The notes under the pieces are model-generated. The model saw only the letters and a program-made list of their open reading frames with translations, had not been told where the DNA came from and made no database searches. 64,000 bases of DNA from an uncultured Mucilaginibacter sp. GTDB lineage: Bacteria > Bacteroidota > Bacteroidia > Sphingobacteriales > Sphingobacteriaceae. The translations under genes and the position numbers were made by a program. Location: contig CAIPDP010000082.1 of assembly GCA_903863845.1 (NCBI GenBank), forward strand, positions 1-64,000. The letters run 5' to 3'. Positions 17,459-25,665 of this stretch are shown here, piece by piece. Position 1 is the first letter of the stretch; each line of letters opens with the position of its first letter.

Positions 17459-17486
17459 CAAAAATAATAAATGTATGTTTAAACAT
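17459..17486 (-). promoter_or_regulatory. yceI promoter with palindrome
   Basis: TATTTTTG (17459-17466, minus) matches the TAnnTTTG -7 box. Just upstream, at 17475-17486, lies the perfect 12-bp palindrome ATGTTTAAACAT, between the -7 and -33 positions, where a repressor could bind. Confidence 0.45.
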
Positions 17487-17564
17487 GTAATTATTTCGTC
17501 TGCCTATTGTAAAAAAAATGGCAGCGAGCAAGTTTAGTAAAAATATGCGATATGTCCTATTGAA

Positions 17565-17846
17565 TTAGTCGATGTTTTCGAGGGTCATTATAGTACCATT
17601 GAGGGAAAAGAAATGGTCGGTGGTCGGGCAGGGAGCAATGTCAACCTGTCGGTTTGCCAATACAGTATTATGCAAATTCCAATCGTCCATATCGATCAAG
17701 CCAGGTTCAGTTTGGTAATGGCTGTCACTATTGGGGCATTTAACAATATATTCGCCGATCTCGACCATCGAGATGATAGGGCGGGCACCGCAGTATATAC
17801 ATGAGGCGCAGGAAACAGAAGATGGAATTGTTATAAAGCCACGCAT
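17565..17846 (-). CDS. Small Cys-rich, zinc-ribbon-like protein
   Basis: 93 aa from the ATG at 17846 (the track start is a TTG ten codons upstream). The central part CASCIYCGARPIISMVEIGEYIVKCPNSD has a CxxC pair and later Cys/His residues (KCPNSDSH), followed by DMDDWN. This resembles Lar/restriction-alleviation-type zinc ribbons, which have CPFCGG..V.C..C..........A...WN. I see the similarity only at motif level and assign no function. It is separated from the T9SS gene by about 60 bp on the same strand. Confidence 0.5.
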   Translation of the reverse strand: MRGFITIPSSVSCASCIYCGARPIISMVEIGEYIVKCPNSDSHYQTEPGLIDMDDWNLHNTVLANRQVDIAPCPTTDHFFSLNGTIMTLENID

Positions 17847-17906
17847 AATGGCTATTATTACGAGAGCCGGCCACAAGAAGTTGCTTATAATAAGTTCATA
17901 TCAACC

Positions 17907-20900
17907 TTAGCGTAATACTGCAACATAGCCTGATAGTGGCTTTATACCAGCCAATCCGGCGTCGATCCGATAATAATAGGTGCCGGCTGGAACCAACGAA
18001 CCTTTGGATGTTCCGTCCCAGGGTTTACTATAACCCCTTGCCTGAAATACAAGATTGCCATATCTCGAATACACCGATACCAGGCAATTAGGGTAATCGG
18101 CCAACTGCGGAATATTCCAAAGATCATTAACGCCATCTCCGTTTGGCGTAAAAGCATTGGGTATGGTTACGTATTGCAACGATGGTAAAATTGTTAGCGT
18201 ACCCGATACATAATTAAAGTTATAGTTAGGTGACGAGGCTCCATCAACATCGATGGGGTATTGCCCTGTTGTTGAATTGTTGGTAGCCAGAGTACTACCT
18301 GTCGGAAGTGCAGTAAGTTGTTCTGGCTGATCGCCGTTTTTAAATCCGCTATAGGTAAATGTAAAAGAAGGATTTGGAGTGCCCTGCGCTTTGGACAGGT
18401 TGTTGGCAATAATAGTTAGCAAAGCCTTATTGACGATACTGGTAGGTACTGCTACATTTACGTCGGCTGTACCGGTACTTGAAAATACCAGGTTTCCTGA
18501 ATAGTTATTGCCTGCAGGCGTAATTGCTGCAAGTCGCAAATAAACCGAAACAGGCCCGCTTGAACCTGTGCTACCTGCACTAACGCTACTGCTAAAAATG
18601 TTATTGTCGGTACTTACTTCAAAGCCAAAAGGTGCCTTAATAACCACAGAAGCTAAAAGGTTTGCGCCTGTTAAACTGATACTTTCCTCCGCAGAATTTG
18701 TTCCGTAAGTTGTGATTAGCCCTTTTAAAGTACCCGACACAGATATCGATGGCGGCGGTACAGGTTTTACAGTTATCGAAAATGTTACCGGGTTACTGCC
18801 GCAACTCAGGTTTGCGTTCGCGTTTGCAATGACGGTTATGGTTGCTTTAATTGGGCTGCTGCCATTATTGATACAGGTAAATGCCGGTATATCCCCGTTT
18901 CCACTGGCGGCTAAGCCAATTCCGGGTGTATCGTTGGTCCAGATATAAATTGTCCCGGTACCGCTGAAATTAATGACAGGAATAGTAGCACCCGAGGTTA
19001 CCTGTATATTGGGTATGGAATTTACTGATGGGATCGCAAATACGGTTCCGGACACCGCAACATTTTGATCGGCAAATCCCGGTGTAGATAAAACTACGTT
19101 ACCTGAAATGTTTCCGGAAGCAGTTGCCGATGAGCGAACATAGATGATGGTGTTATTGACAATGCCACCGGATTGAGGAATATTTAAGTTATTACCAAAA
19201 CCCACGTTTTCAGTAAGGGATATTTCAAACCCTGGTGGGGCATTTGCAGTTATATTTCCTGTCAAAGTATTGCCCGAAACTGTAAATTGCTGAATATTAG
19301 GAGATGATGAAGCAGTTCCTGCACAAGCCATTATTGTGCCATTTACAGAGCCTGTGCTTATACCGGGAGAATTGGTAGCCGGGTTAACAGTTATATTAAA
19401 TATTACGGGTTGACCACTGCAACCGCTGGATGAGTTGCCCGGTGTCACAGTTACTAGGGCTGAAATAGCGGTACCGCTGCTATTTACAGGAATAAAAGAG
19501 TTGATATTCCCGGTGCCATTTGCAGGCAGACCAATTGCAGTATTACTGTTTGTCCAGGTGAAAGTATTTGCTGTGCCCGAAAAATTTATGGCTGAAGTTG
19601 GATTTCCAGCAGTAACAACCTGATTAACAACATTGTTGACTACCGGCAAAGAATTTACCGTTCCGCTAACCGTAACCGTACTGGGCGATGCACCGGTTGT
19701 AGTTATGGTGATATTCTCTGATGGGCTTCCTGTAGCCGAAGCGGCCAAACGAACATATATTGTCGTACTGATTACGGTGCCTCCATTTTGCGGAAGATCG
19801 AGGTTGCGAGAGTATCCGCCTATCGCGGTAAGTGAAATATCAAAATCTGCCGGAGGAGTCAGTATGATGTCGCCGGTTAACGCGGTGCCTGCTACTGTAA
19901 ACTGACCGATATTCGGGCTGGATGAAGGTGAGCCCTGGCAAGCAGTTATTGTTCCGGTTACAGAACTGGTTGTTACAACAGGTACAATGTCATCCACCTG
20001 AATATTGACCACCGTACTGCTGCCGCCGCTAATATTATAGGCGCTTATCGTATAATTAGTTGCTGGCGACACCGCAGTAGGCGTGCCACTGATGGTGCCG
20101 GTTGTATTATCAAAATTAAGACCGGGTGGCAATGGTTTATCAATTGTATAGCCAGAAACATTGATCTTGCGGATCTGGCCACCGTCGGCAACAAAAAGGT
20201 TACCGCTGGCATCCATAGTAATATCGCGCGGGTCAGCGAACTTAACCGACGTCAAAGGGTAACCATTAGTTGCCCCCTGTTGGCCATCTCCGGCGAATGT
20301 TGTAACAACTCCGGCCTGTGTTACTTTTCGGATACTGAAATTACCCTGATCGGCAACAAATAAGTTTCCTGCCGCATCAATTGCTATTCCGCCCGGATTT
20401 TTAAAGCTTGCAAAAGCTCCTGTGCCATTTTGAAAACCCGATCGTCCGCTACCTGCCAGCGTGGAAACGTTACCCGTCTTGCTAATTTCGCGGATAGCAT
20501 TATTGCCGGTTTCTGAAAAGTATATGTTTCCATTGGCATCAATAGCCATATAAACGGGGCCTGAAAGCAAAGCAGAAGTGCCCTGACCATCGGAAAATCC
20601 GGCAGAACCGGCGGTTCCGGCTATAGTAGAAACCATTCCGTTGGGTGTGATTTTTCGAATGATATTGGTGTTAAAATCCGAAACATACAAATTTCCCGAG
20701 CCATCGAAGACCAGGCCGGCAGGCTGATTAAAACTGGCGATAGTCGCAGGACCGTCGGCGGAACCCCGGGCTCCAGAGCCGGCATAGGTGGTTACGAGGC
20801 CGCCGCTTGTTATTTTGCGGATAAGGTTATTTTGCTGGTCAGCGGTATAGATATTGCCGTTGGCATCGGTAGCTACCTGACCTGGGTTGTTGAACAATGC

Positions 20901-21287
20901 CGCCGAACCCTGCCCATTGCTGTTGCCCGGCACATTTGCCTGACCAGCGATGATGGTAAGCACACCATCGGGGGTAATTTTCATTAGTCGCTGGCTATTG
21001 TCGGTAACATACATATTTCCGGCACCATCAGGCTTAATACTATTGATAAAACCGAAAGTGCCGCCGGTACCGGTACTACCGGCGAAAGTTGAAACTCCAT
21101 AGGATTCAGGTGGTACAGTACCGCCTGTATTGGTTGGGCTTATTGGCGTAATGTTATTCCCAACCTTGTAAATCTCGGGGGTTGGGTAGCTGATTTGAGG
21201 TGCCTGGGCAAAAGCAGTAATATTACTATCGAAAATAAAGACAGTCAATAGGATCGATAACAACTTATGCGGCCAAAACCTGTTCAT
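17907..21287 (-). CDS. Large secreted protein: NHL repeats, Ig-like domains, T9SS C-terminal domain
   Basis: The 1126-aa surface or secreted protein has a signal peptide (residues 1-28). Residues about 60-390 are NHL beta-propeller repeats with the recurring pattern ADANGNIYTAD, IRKIT and VSTLAGSG. A putative-Ig stretch follows (LPPGLNFDNTTGTISGTP). Next come two copies of a module starting GTITACQGSPSSSPNIGQFTVAGTALTG / GTIMACAGTASSSPNIQQFTVSGNTLTG, then a third related module (ISVSGTLKGLITTYG) and an MBG-like domain (IIANNLSKAQGTPNPSFTFTYSGF). It ends with a gliding-motility-type C-terminal domain, IPNAFTPNGDGVNDLWNIP...WDGTSKGSLVPAGTYYYRI, the type-B signal for the type IX secretion system. 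A genome carrying this should carry T9SS genes elsewhere. Confidence 0.9.
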   Translation of the reverse strand: MNRFWPHKLLSILLTVFIFDSNITAFAQAPQISYPTPEIYKVGNNITPISPTNTGGTVPPESYGVSTFAGSTGTGGTFGFINSIKPDGAGNMYVTDNSQRLMKITPDGVLTIIAGQANVPGNSNGQGSAALFNNPGQVATDANGNIYTADQQNNLIRKITSGGLVTTYAGSGARGSADGPATIASFNQPAGLVFDGSGNLYVSDFNTNIIRKITPNGMVSTIAGTAGSAGFSDGQGTSALLSGPVYMAIDANGNIYFSETGNNAIREISKTGNVSTLAGSGRSGFQNGTGAFASFKNPGGIAIDAAGNLFVADQGNFSIRKVTQAGVVTTFAGDGQQGATNGYPLTSVKFADPRDITMDASGNLFVADGGQIRKINVSGYTIDKPLPPGLNFDNTTGTISGTPTAVSPATNYTISAYNISGGSSTVVNIQVDDIVPVVTTSSVTGTITACQGSPSSSPNIGQFTVAGTALTGDIILTPPADFDISLTAIGGYSRNLDLPQNGGTVISTTIYVRLAASATGSPSENITITTTGASPSTVTVSGTVNSLPVVNNVVNQVVTAGNPTSAINFSGTANTFTWTNSNTAIGLPANGTGNINSFIPVNSSGTAISALVTVTPGNSSSGCSGQPVIFNITVNPATNSPGISTGSVNGTIMACAGTASSSPNIQQFTVSGNTLTGNITANAPPGFEISLTENVGFGNNLNIPQSGGIVNNTIIYVRSSATASGNISGNVVLSTPGFADQNVAVSGTVFAIPSVNSIPNIQVTSGATIPVINFSGTGTIYIWTNDTPGIGLAASGNGDIPAFTCINNGSSPIKATITVIANANANLSCGSNPVTFSITVKPVPPPSISVSGTLKGLITTYGTNSAEESISLTGANLLASVVIKAPFGFEVSTDNNIFSSSVSAGSTGSSGPVSVYLRLAAITPAGNNYSGNLVFSSTGTADVNVAVPTSIVNKALLTIIANNLSKAQGTPNPSFTFTYSGFKNGDQPEQLTALPTGSTLATNNSTTGQYPIDVDGASSPNYNFNYVSGTLTILPSLQYVTIPNAFTPNGDGVNDLWNIPQLADYPNCLVSVYSRYGNLVFQARGYSKPWDGTSKGSLVPAGTYYYRIDAGLAGIKPLSGYVAVLR

Positions 21288-21595
21288 CTAAAGAAATAAT
21301 ATTATAGCGGAATTTAAATTTAAGAAATAAAAATTGATTAAAACAGATGGCTCGTCCTGTCTAAATCGTGTGTCGGCTTTTTCCAATATTTTTTTAAGTA
21401 AATGATTGTATTTATAGGCTATAGGGTGTCGACTGTTTTACCGGATAATTGGCGTTAAATTCATCTGCAAAAAACAATTTGACCTGTATTTACTACAAAA
21501 TGATCAGTCTTTAATGTATTGTATGGCTCAAAAAGAACCATAAGCCTCTGGCATGGTATTAGACCTTTCAATAGGTAACAAACAAAATTTCTATC
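21288..21595. other. 308-bp intergenic region
   Basis: AT-rich DNA between the divergent T9SS-cargo gene and the mini-lipoprotein gene. It must hold both promoters. No exact TAnnTTTG box, hairpin or RNA gene was recognised. Confidence 0.4.
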
Positions 21596-21742
21596 ATGAA
21601 AAAGTATTTTTTTAGGTTAATAGCCCTGATCATTTTGGCTTCGGCTATTTCGAGCTGTTCAGTTGAATACCGTGCGCATCATCATCATATGGATCACGAT
21701 GACCACAATGACCACGACGATCATAGTCGCGATCATAATTAA
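21596..21742 (+). CDS. 48-aa His/Asp-rich mini-lipoprotein
   Basis: Too short for the ORF track. ATG at 21596, 48 codons plus TAA. The N-terminus MKKYFFRLIALIILASAISSC is a signal peptide with lipobox and Cys21. The mature 28 residues are dominated by His and Asp (HHHHMDHDDHNDHDDHSRDH). This composition suggests a divalent-metal-binding (Zn/Ni/Cu) surface peptide tethered to a membrane. I know of no characterised homologue and infer metal binding from composition only. An inverted-repeat element begins about 10 bp after the stop. Confidence 0.7.
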   Translation: MKKYFFRLIALIILASAISSCSVEYRAHHHHMDHDDHNDHDDHSRDHN

Positions 21743-21751
21743 TGGGGCGGG

Positions 21752-21921
21752 TATTTGTTAACAGGTATTGGTTATTAGGTATTGGGTAATAGGTAACAGG
21801 TACCTGTTATCTGGTATTGGTTATTAGTGTCAGGGTATTTGATGTCAGGTATCGGGTATTAGTTATTAAATAACAATTCCCTAATACCCAATACCTAATA
21901 CCCGATACCTGATAACCAACA
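21752..21921. repeat. Imperfect inverted-repeat element built of GGTATTRGG units (copy 1)
   Basis: The left part repeats variants of GTTAACAGGTATTGG, TTATTAGGTATTGGG and TAATAGGTAACAGGTA. The right part (from about 21879) is the opposite orientation (CTAATACCCAATACC, TAATACCCGATACC, TGATAACC). Arms of about 30 bp pair with few mismatches. The element occupies the whole gap between the mini-lipoprotein stop and the GH16 stop. A related copy lies at 24928-25069. Confidence 0.8.
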
Positions 21922-21923
21922 CC

Positions 21924-22784
21924 CTATTTATTCTTCGTTACTAACACCCAATCCACCAAAACTATCGCTTTGCCGGCTTTGATCTTATCCACAGTTGCCT
22001 GGGATAGACCGTAGTAGGGAGTAGTGAACTTGTTAACGGCATTAGGATAACCGCCGCCCAGGGCAAAGTTAAAGATCAGGAATTTTGGATCATCGAAAGC
22101 CCATCGGCCATACTTTTCAACCATTGGGCGGGTAACGGTATAAGTAATAATGCCATCGGTTTTAAATATCAAATGTTCTGGTGTCCAGTCAACTGAATAG
22201 GTATGCCATTGATCAACTATTTTATGATCCGGAAAATGATGGCGATAAACTAATGGTGTATTGCCAAAATAATTTGGTCCATGCAAGGCATTGCTGATCC
22301 AGCTGGAATCACCTACGGTCTCCATGATATCAATTTCGCCGCAGTCGGGCCAGTTACCTTCTCCAAGTGCCCAAAACGCAGGCCAAAGTCCTGCACCCGA
22401 AGTAATTTTCATTCGGGCAGTAGCTGTGCCATAAGTAAATTCAACCTTTTTTGACGAGTTGATCCTGCCGGAAATAAAATCATATTTATTATTTTCCTTG
22501 CTTTTGTAACCCGGCTGATAAATGGTTTTAATAACCAGTGCGCCATTTCGTGCGCCCTGCGCTGCTTTGCCATGAACAAAGTACAATACCGCAGATGAGT
22601 CGACATAAGCTTGTTGTTCGTCATTGACAGTTGTGCCGGTTATTTCAACGTTCCACTTACTTCGATCGAGCTTCGGGCCGTTAAAGTCGTCAAAAAATAC
22701 GGTGTCGGCTTTTTTATGCTGGCCAAAACAAAGAGTTGAAAGCAACAACAAAGAGAGTTGCGCAATAATAGATCGTTTCATCAT
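21924..22784 (-). CDS. GH16 family endo-beta-glucanase-like enzyme
   Basis: Secreted glycoside hydrolase of 286 aa with a signal peptide ending near CFGQ. The GH16 retaining active site is DCGEIDIMETVG, with nucleophile E150, D152 and acid/base E155. Aromatic cleft residues include LWPAFWALGEGNWP and WHTYSVDWTPEHLIF. Likely substrates are beta-1,3- or mixed-linkage glucans such as laminarin, but the GH16 subfamily is not resolved. The start follows the stop of the upstream lipoprotein gene directly (TAAATGATG), so the two are co-transcribed. Confidence 0.92.
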   Translation of the reverse strand: MMKRSIIAQLSLLLLSTLCFGQHKKADTVFFDDFNGPKLDRSKWNVEITGTTVNDEQQAYVDSSAVLYFVHGKAAQGARNGALVIKTIYQPGYKSKENNKYDFISGRINSSKKVEFTYGTATARMKITSGAGLWPAFWALGEGNWPDCGEIDIMETVGDSSWISNALHGPNYFGNTPLVYRHHFPDHKIVDQWHTYSVDWTPEHLIFKTDGIITYTVTRPMVEKYGRWAFDDPKFLIFNFALGGGYPNAVNKFTTPYYGLSQATVDKIKAGKAIVLVDWVLVTKNK

Positions 22785-23534
22785 TTAACGGGTGATATAA
22801 TTATAAGTGACATAAATTGTAGTGAGGTAGGTCTTTATGGTAGCTTTCAGCGGGAAGCCGTCGGCATTGTAAATGTAGGTGAATGTATCAGCATCTCGCT
22901 CCACAACATTGTTGATCAGGGTACTGGGGTTACCAATGCGTACTACATACATGAAGAAATAGTTGTTTGCCGATGACTCAGAAAAAGGGTTTCTCTGATT
23001 GTCATAGTCAAACGAAGTTTGTCTATCAATAGTGTACGACCCATCGTTGGCAATTGCCTGGGTAGTAGATAAGTTGCCATTGTTGTCGTAGCCAAAAGTT
23101 TGGCTACCCGAATGTTTAGTTGCTATCTCGGTTAATTGGTGTTTAGCATTGAACGAAAAATAAGCCGTATCTGCTATATCGTTGGCGCCAGGTCCGTGGA
23201 AATAATAGCCTATCGTGTCGCCTTTATAAAAAAAATCAAATTCTATGATCAGGTTGTTGCTGCTGTCAAATTTGCGTGCGGTAGTTACACGGTTCTGGTC
23301 ATCATAGTTGATCGCAAACCTGATGAGATTGGCTTGTGATCCATCGGTAATTCCGGTAATACGATTTTTTGCATCATAAGTGTAATTCGCCGTATCAATA
23401 GGATAACCATCCTCCCGGTCGTCAGTAATTTGCTGGCTCAGTAAATAAATTTTGGTATTTTGATAATCCCTTTTACAGCCAGCGAAGATGCACAAAGCGA
23501 CTAATAAGCTATAAATAAGTACTTTTTTCATCAT
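22785..23534 (-). CDS. Lipoprotein with YD/RHS-like strands, co-transcribed with GH16
   Basis: The 249-aa SPII lipoprotein has a lipobox ALCIFAGC (Cys about 19). The mature part has repeated YD-like units: YTYDAKNRITGIT, INYDDQNRVTTARKFD, FGYDNNGNLSTT, FDYDNQRNPFSES, YIYNADGFPLKATI. Such short YD repeat lipoproteins are common in Bacteroidota, and their role is unknown. It precedes GH16 with no gap. Confidence 0.7.
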   Translation of the reverse strand: MMKKVLIYSLLVALCIFAGCKRDYQNTKIYLLSQQITDDREDGYPIDTANYTYDAKNRITGITDGSQANLIRFAINYDDQNRVTTARKFDSSNNLIIEFDFFYKGDTIGYYFHGPGANDIADTAYFSFNAKHQLTEIATKHSGSQTFGYDNNGNLSTTQAIANDGSYTIDRQTSFDYDNQRNPFSESSANNYFFMYVVRIGNPSTLINNVVERDADTFTYIYNADGFPLKATIKTYLTTIYVTYNYITR

Positions 23535-23664
23535 TTCGTCAGATCATTTTACCACTAAAGACAAAAGGGACTGAAAAGGTAGTAAATTTTTCGTTATTGT
23601 ACCCGGGCCTATTTTACATTAAAATTACCAGGGCTTTTTTAAATTGCCCTCCTTATTCATTTTT

Positions 23665-24933
23665 ATGCACGGTAGCGCTATTTTAAAAGTATTTCTGTTT
23701 ATCGCGGCAATCACGTTGTTGCTTGATTGGTATGTGTTTAATGGCCTGCGTACGTTGGTGCAGGACTGGTCTTCGCAGCGCCTAAAGAATGCCGTCTTGT
23801 GGGGGTTTTTAACCCTATCTATCGGCACAACCCTTGTATTTTTAATAGGGATGAGCAGTTTTAGAACCGCTCGTGGTATGACACCTTTCCATGAATGGGT
23901 GCTCAGCCTTTTTCTTGTTTTTTTAGTTACCAAGCTTGTATTTTCTATCATTTTGCTTTTAGGCGATTTTGGTCGTCTTCTTTATGGCCTTGGTAATCGA
24001 TTGTTGCATAGTGGTGCCAGGAAGGACCTACCCTTTTTTCCGGCAAGGCGCAAATTCATCAGTGAGATCGCAGTGGTGGTTGCGGCAGTGCCGTTTAGCG
24101 GTTTGTTATATGGTATGTTTAAAGGTAAATACGATTACAAAGTTTACCGTGAAACGCTTTTTTTTGACGATTTGCCGGAAGCCTTTGATGGATTCACCAT
24201 CACACAACTTTCCGATATCCATTCCGGAAGTTTTGACCATACGTCGGCGGTTCAGCGGGGTATCAACATTGCGAAAGCACAACATAGCGACCTTTTTGTT
24301 TTTACCGGCGACCTGGTGAACAACGCGGCATGGGAAATAGAGCCTTATATCGACCTGTTCAAACAAATTAAAGCGCCATTCGGGCAATTTTCTATTTTAG
24401 GTAACCACGACTATGGAGACTACATTCAATGGGATAGTTTGCAAGAAAAAGAAGCTAACCTTGAACAACTGAAAGCTCAGCACAAAAAACTGGGCTATCG
24501 CTTATTGCTCGATGAAAATTTAGAGTTGGAGAAAAATGGTCAAAAAATTAGCCTGGTGGGTGTCCAAAACTGGGGCAAAGGATTTATTCAACTTGGCGAT
24601 CTGGATAAAGCCTTAAAAGGTGTAAATGAAAATGCCTTTAAGATATTACTCTCGCACGATCCGACACATTGGGTAGAGAAAGTACGCCATCATAAAGCTA
24701 AAATCCAACTTACACTATCAGGGCATACCCATGGCGCGCAATTTGGCGTCGAAACGGCAGGCTTACGTTGGAGCCCGGTAAAATACATATATCCCTACTG
24801 GGCTGGTCCGGCATCCTATAACGGACGGCAACTTTATGTTAACCGTGGTTTCGGTTTCCTCGCATTTTCCGGAAGGCTGGGCATCTGGCCTGAGGTTACG
24901 GTGTTGACGTTGAGAAGGAGGGTTAATAGTTAA
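23665..24933 (+). CDS. Membrane-anchored metallophosphoesterase (YkuE-like)
   Basis: The 422-aa protein has several N-terminal hydrophobic segments (residues 1-150: ILKVFLFIAAITLLLDWYVF, AVLWGFLTLSIGTTLVFLIG, WVLSLFLVFLVTKLVFSIILLL), then a calcineurin-like phosphoesterase domain with all metal motifs: QLSDIHSGSFD, FTGDLVNN, LGNHDYGDY, LLSHDP and LSGHTHGAQFG. Related YkuE-type enzymes act on envelope lipid phosphates such as UDP-diacylglucosamine or phosphatidyl substrates; the substrate here is not known. The ATG at 23665 is preferred to the track TTG at 23644. Confidence 0.88.
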   Translation: MHGSAILKVFLFIAAITLLLDWYVFNGLRTLVQDWSSQRLKNAVLWGFLTLSIGTTLVFLIGMSSFRTARGMTPFHEWVLSLFLVFLVTKLVFSIILLLGDFGRLLYGLGNRLLHSGARKDLPFFPARRKFISEIAVVVAAVPFSGLLYGMFKGKYDYKVYRETLFFDDLPEAFDGFTITQLSDIHSGSFDHTSAVQRGINIAKAQHSDLFVFTGDLVNNAAWEIEPYIDLFKQIKAPFGQFSILGNHDYGDYIQWDSLQEKEANLEQLKAQHKKLGYRLLLDENLELEKNGQKISLVGVQNWGKGFIQLGDLDKALKGVNENAFKILLSHDPTHWVEKVRHHKAKIQLTLSGHTHGAQFGVETAGLRWSPVKYIYPYWAGPASYNGRQLYVNRGFGFLAFSGRLGIWPEVTVLTLRRRVNS

Positions 24934-25069
24934 CTGGTATTCGGTATTAGGTATCTGGTATTAGGGTAAAAAAATTATTTTATCAATGACATAATAATTG
25001 TTGAATAGCTAACCGATGTGAAAATCAACCGATACCTGGTACCTAATAACTGATACCTGTTAACCATCC
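24928..25069. repeat. Imperfect inverted-repeat element, copy 2
   Basis: The left arm GTTAACTGGTATTCGG plus TATTAGGTATCTGGTAT pairs with the right arm (reverse complement GTTAACAGGTATCAG plus TTATTAGGTACCAGGTAT) across a spacer of about 65 bp. The arms share the unit consensus of the element at 21752. The element overlaps the metallophosphoesterase stop codon and ends 1-2 bp before the stop codon of the convergent response regulator. Confidence 0.75.
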
Positions 25070-25070
25070 A

Positions 25071-25433
25071 TTAATACCAAACCAAACTTTCCGCCTTTTC
25101 AACAAGTTCGTCCAGGTTGTAGGGTTTAAATATTATATCATCGCAACCTAATACCGAATAGTCGATAGCGTCGTACAGGTAAGCCGTTGATAGTATGGTT
25201 GGGATATGTCCGAATGATCGGCGCCATTGAATTTGTCTGCAAATCTCCTCGCTGGTATGGCCGGCCATGTTGAAGTCGAGAATAAAAAGATCGGGATCGA
25301 ATTTTTGGGCGATGTTGATGATGTTTTTTCCGTCTGAAGTGACAAGCACCCTGAATTGTTTATAGAAAAACTCGCGGTTGCAACTTGGGGGCTCCTGGCC
25401 TTCTTCATCCAGGATCAATATGCGCTTAATCAT
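25071..25433 (-). CDS. Single-domain response regulator
   Basis: The 120-aa receiver-only protein has no output domain. The phospho-acceptor is D53 (LFILDFNM), the switch Ser/Thr is in ILSTAY, and K103 is in IIFKPYNL. The N-terminal acidic pocket reads LDEEG (D9, E10) where its neighbour at 25666 has the classical LDDNQ. The two share many blocks (FRVLVTSDGKNII, ICRQIQW, GCDDII.KP) and arose by duplication. It may act as a phosphate sink or in protein-protein signalling. No kinase gene is adjacent. Confidence 0.88.
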   Translation of the reverse strand: MIKRILILDEEGQEPPSCNREFFYKQFRVLVTSDGKNIINIAQKFDPDLFILDFNMAGHTSEEICRQIQWRRSFGHIPTILSTAYLYDAIDYSVLGCDDIIFKPYNLDELVEKAESLVWY

Positions 25434-25665
25434 GATAATTTGATTTTTATTTGCCTTAAAGGATTGTTGTGATAATATCGATTTACTTCGTTTATTATGA
25501 TTTTTTGACTGCGATCATTAGCCAAGGTTTAATCAAATCAGAATTTTATTGCTGATCTATAGCATTTTAGGGAATTTACCTAAACAAGATAGGAGCCGGA
25601 AAACCAACAATGTGCCAGAGCAGACTAAACGTTGCTAATGGCAATGGCAAGAATTTCTAAATAAG

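Noticed and set aside
21752-21921. CRISPR array
   Set aside because: The units are short, irregular and mirrored in an inverted repeat, with no constant repeat/unique spacer pattern and no cas genes.
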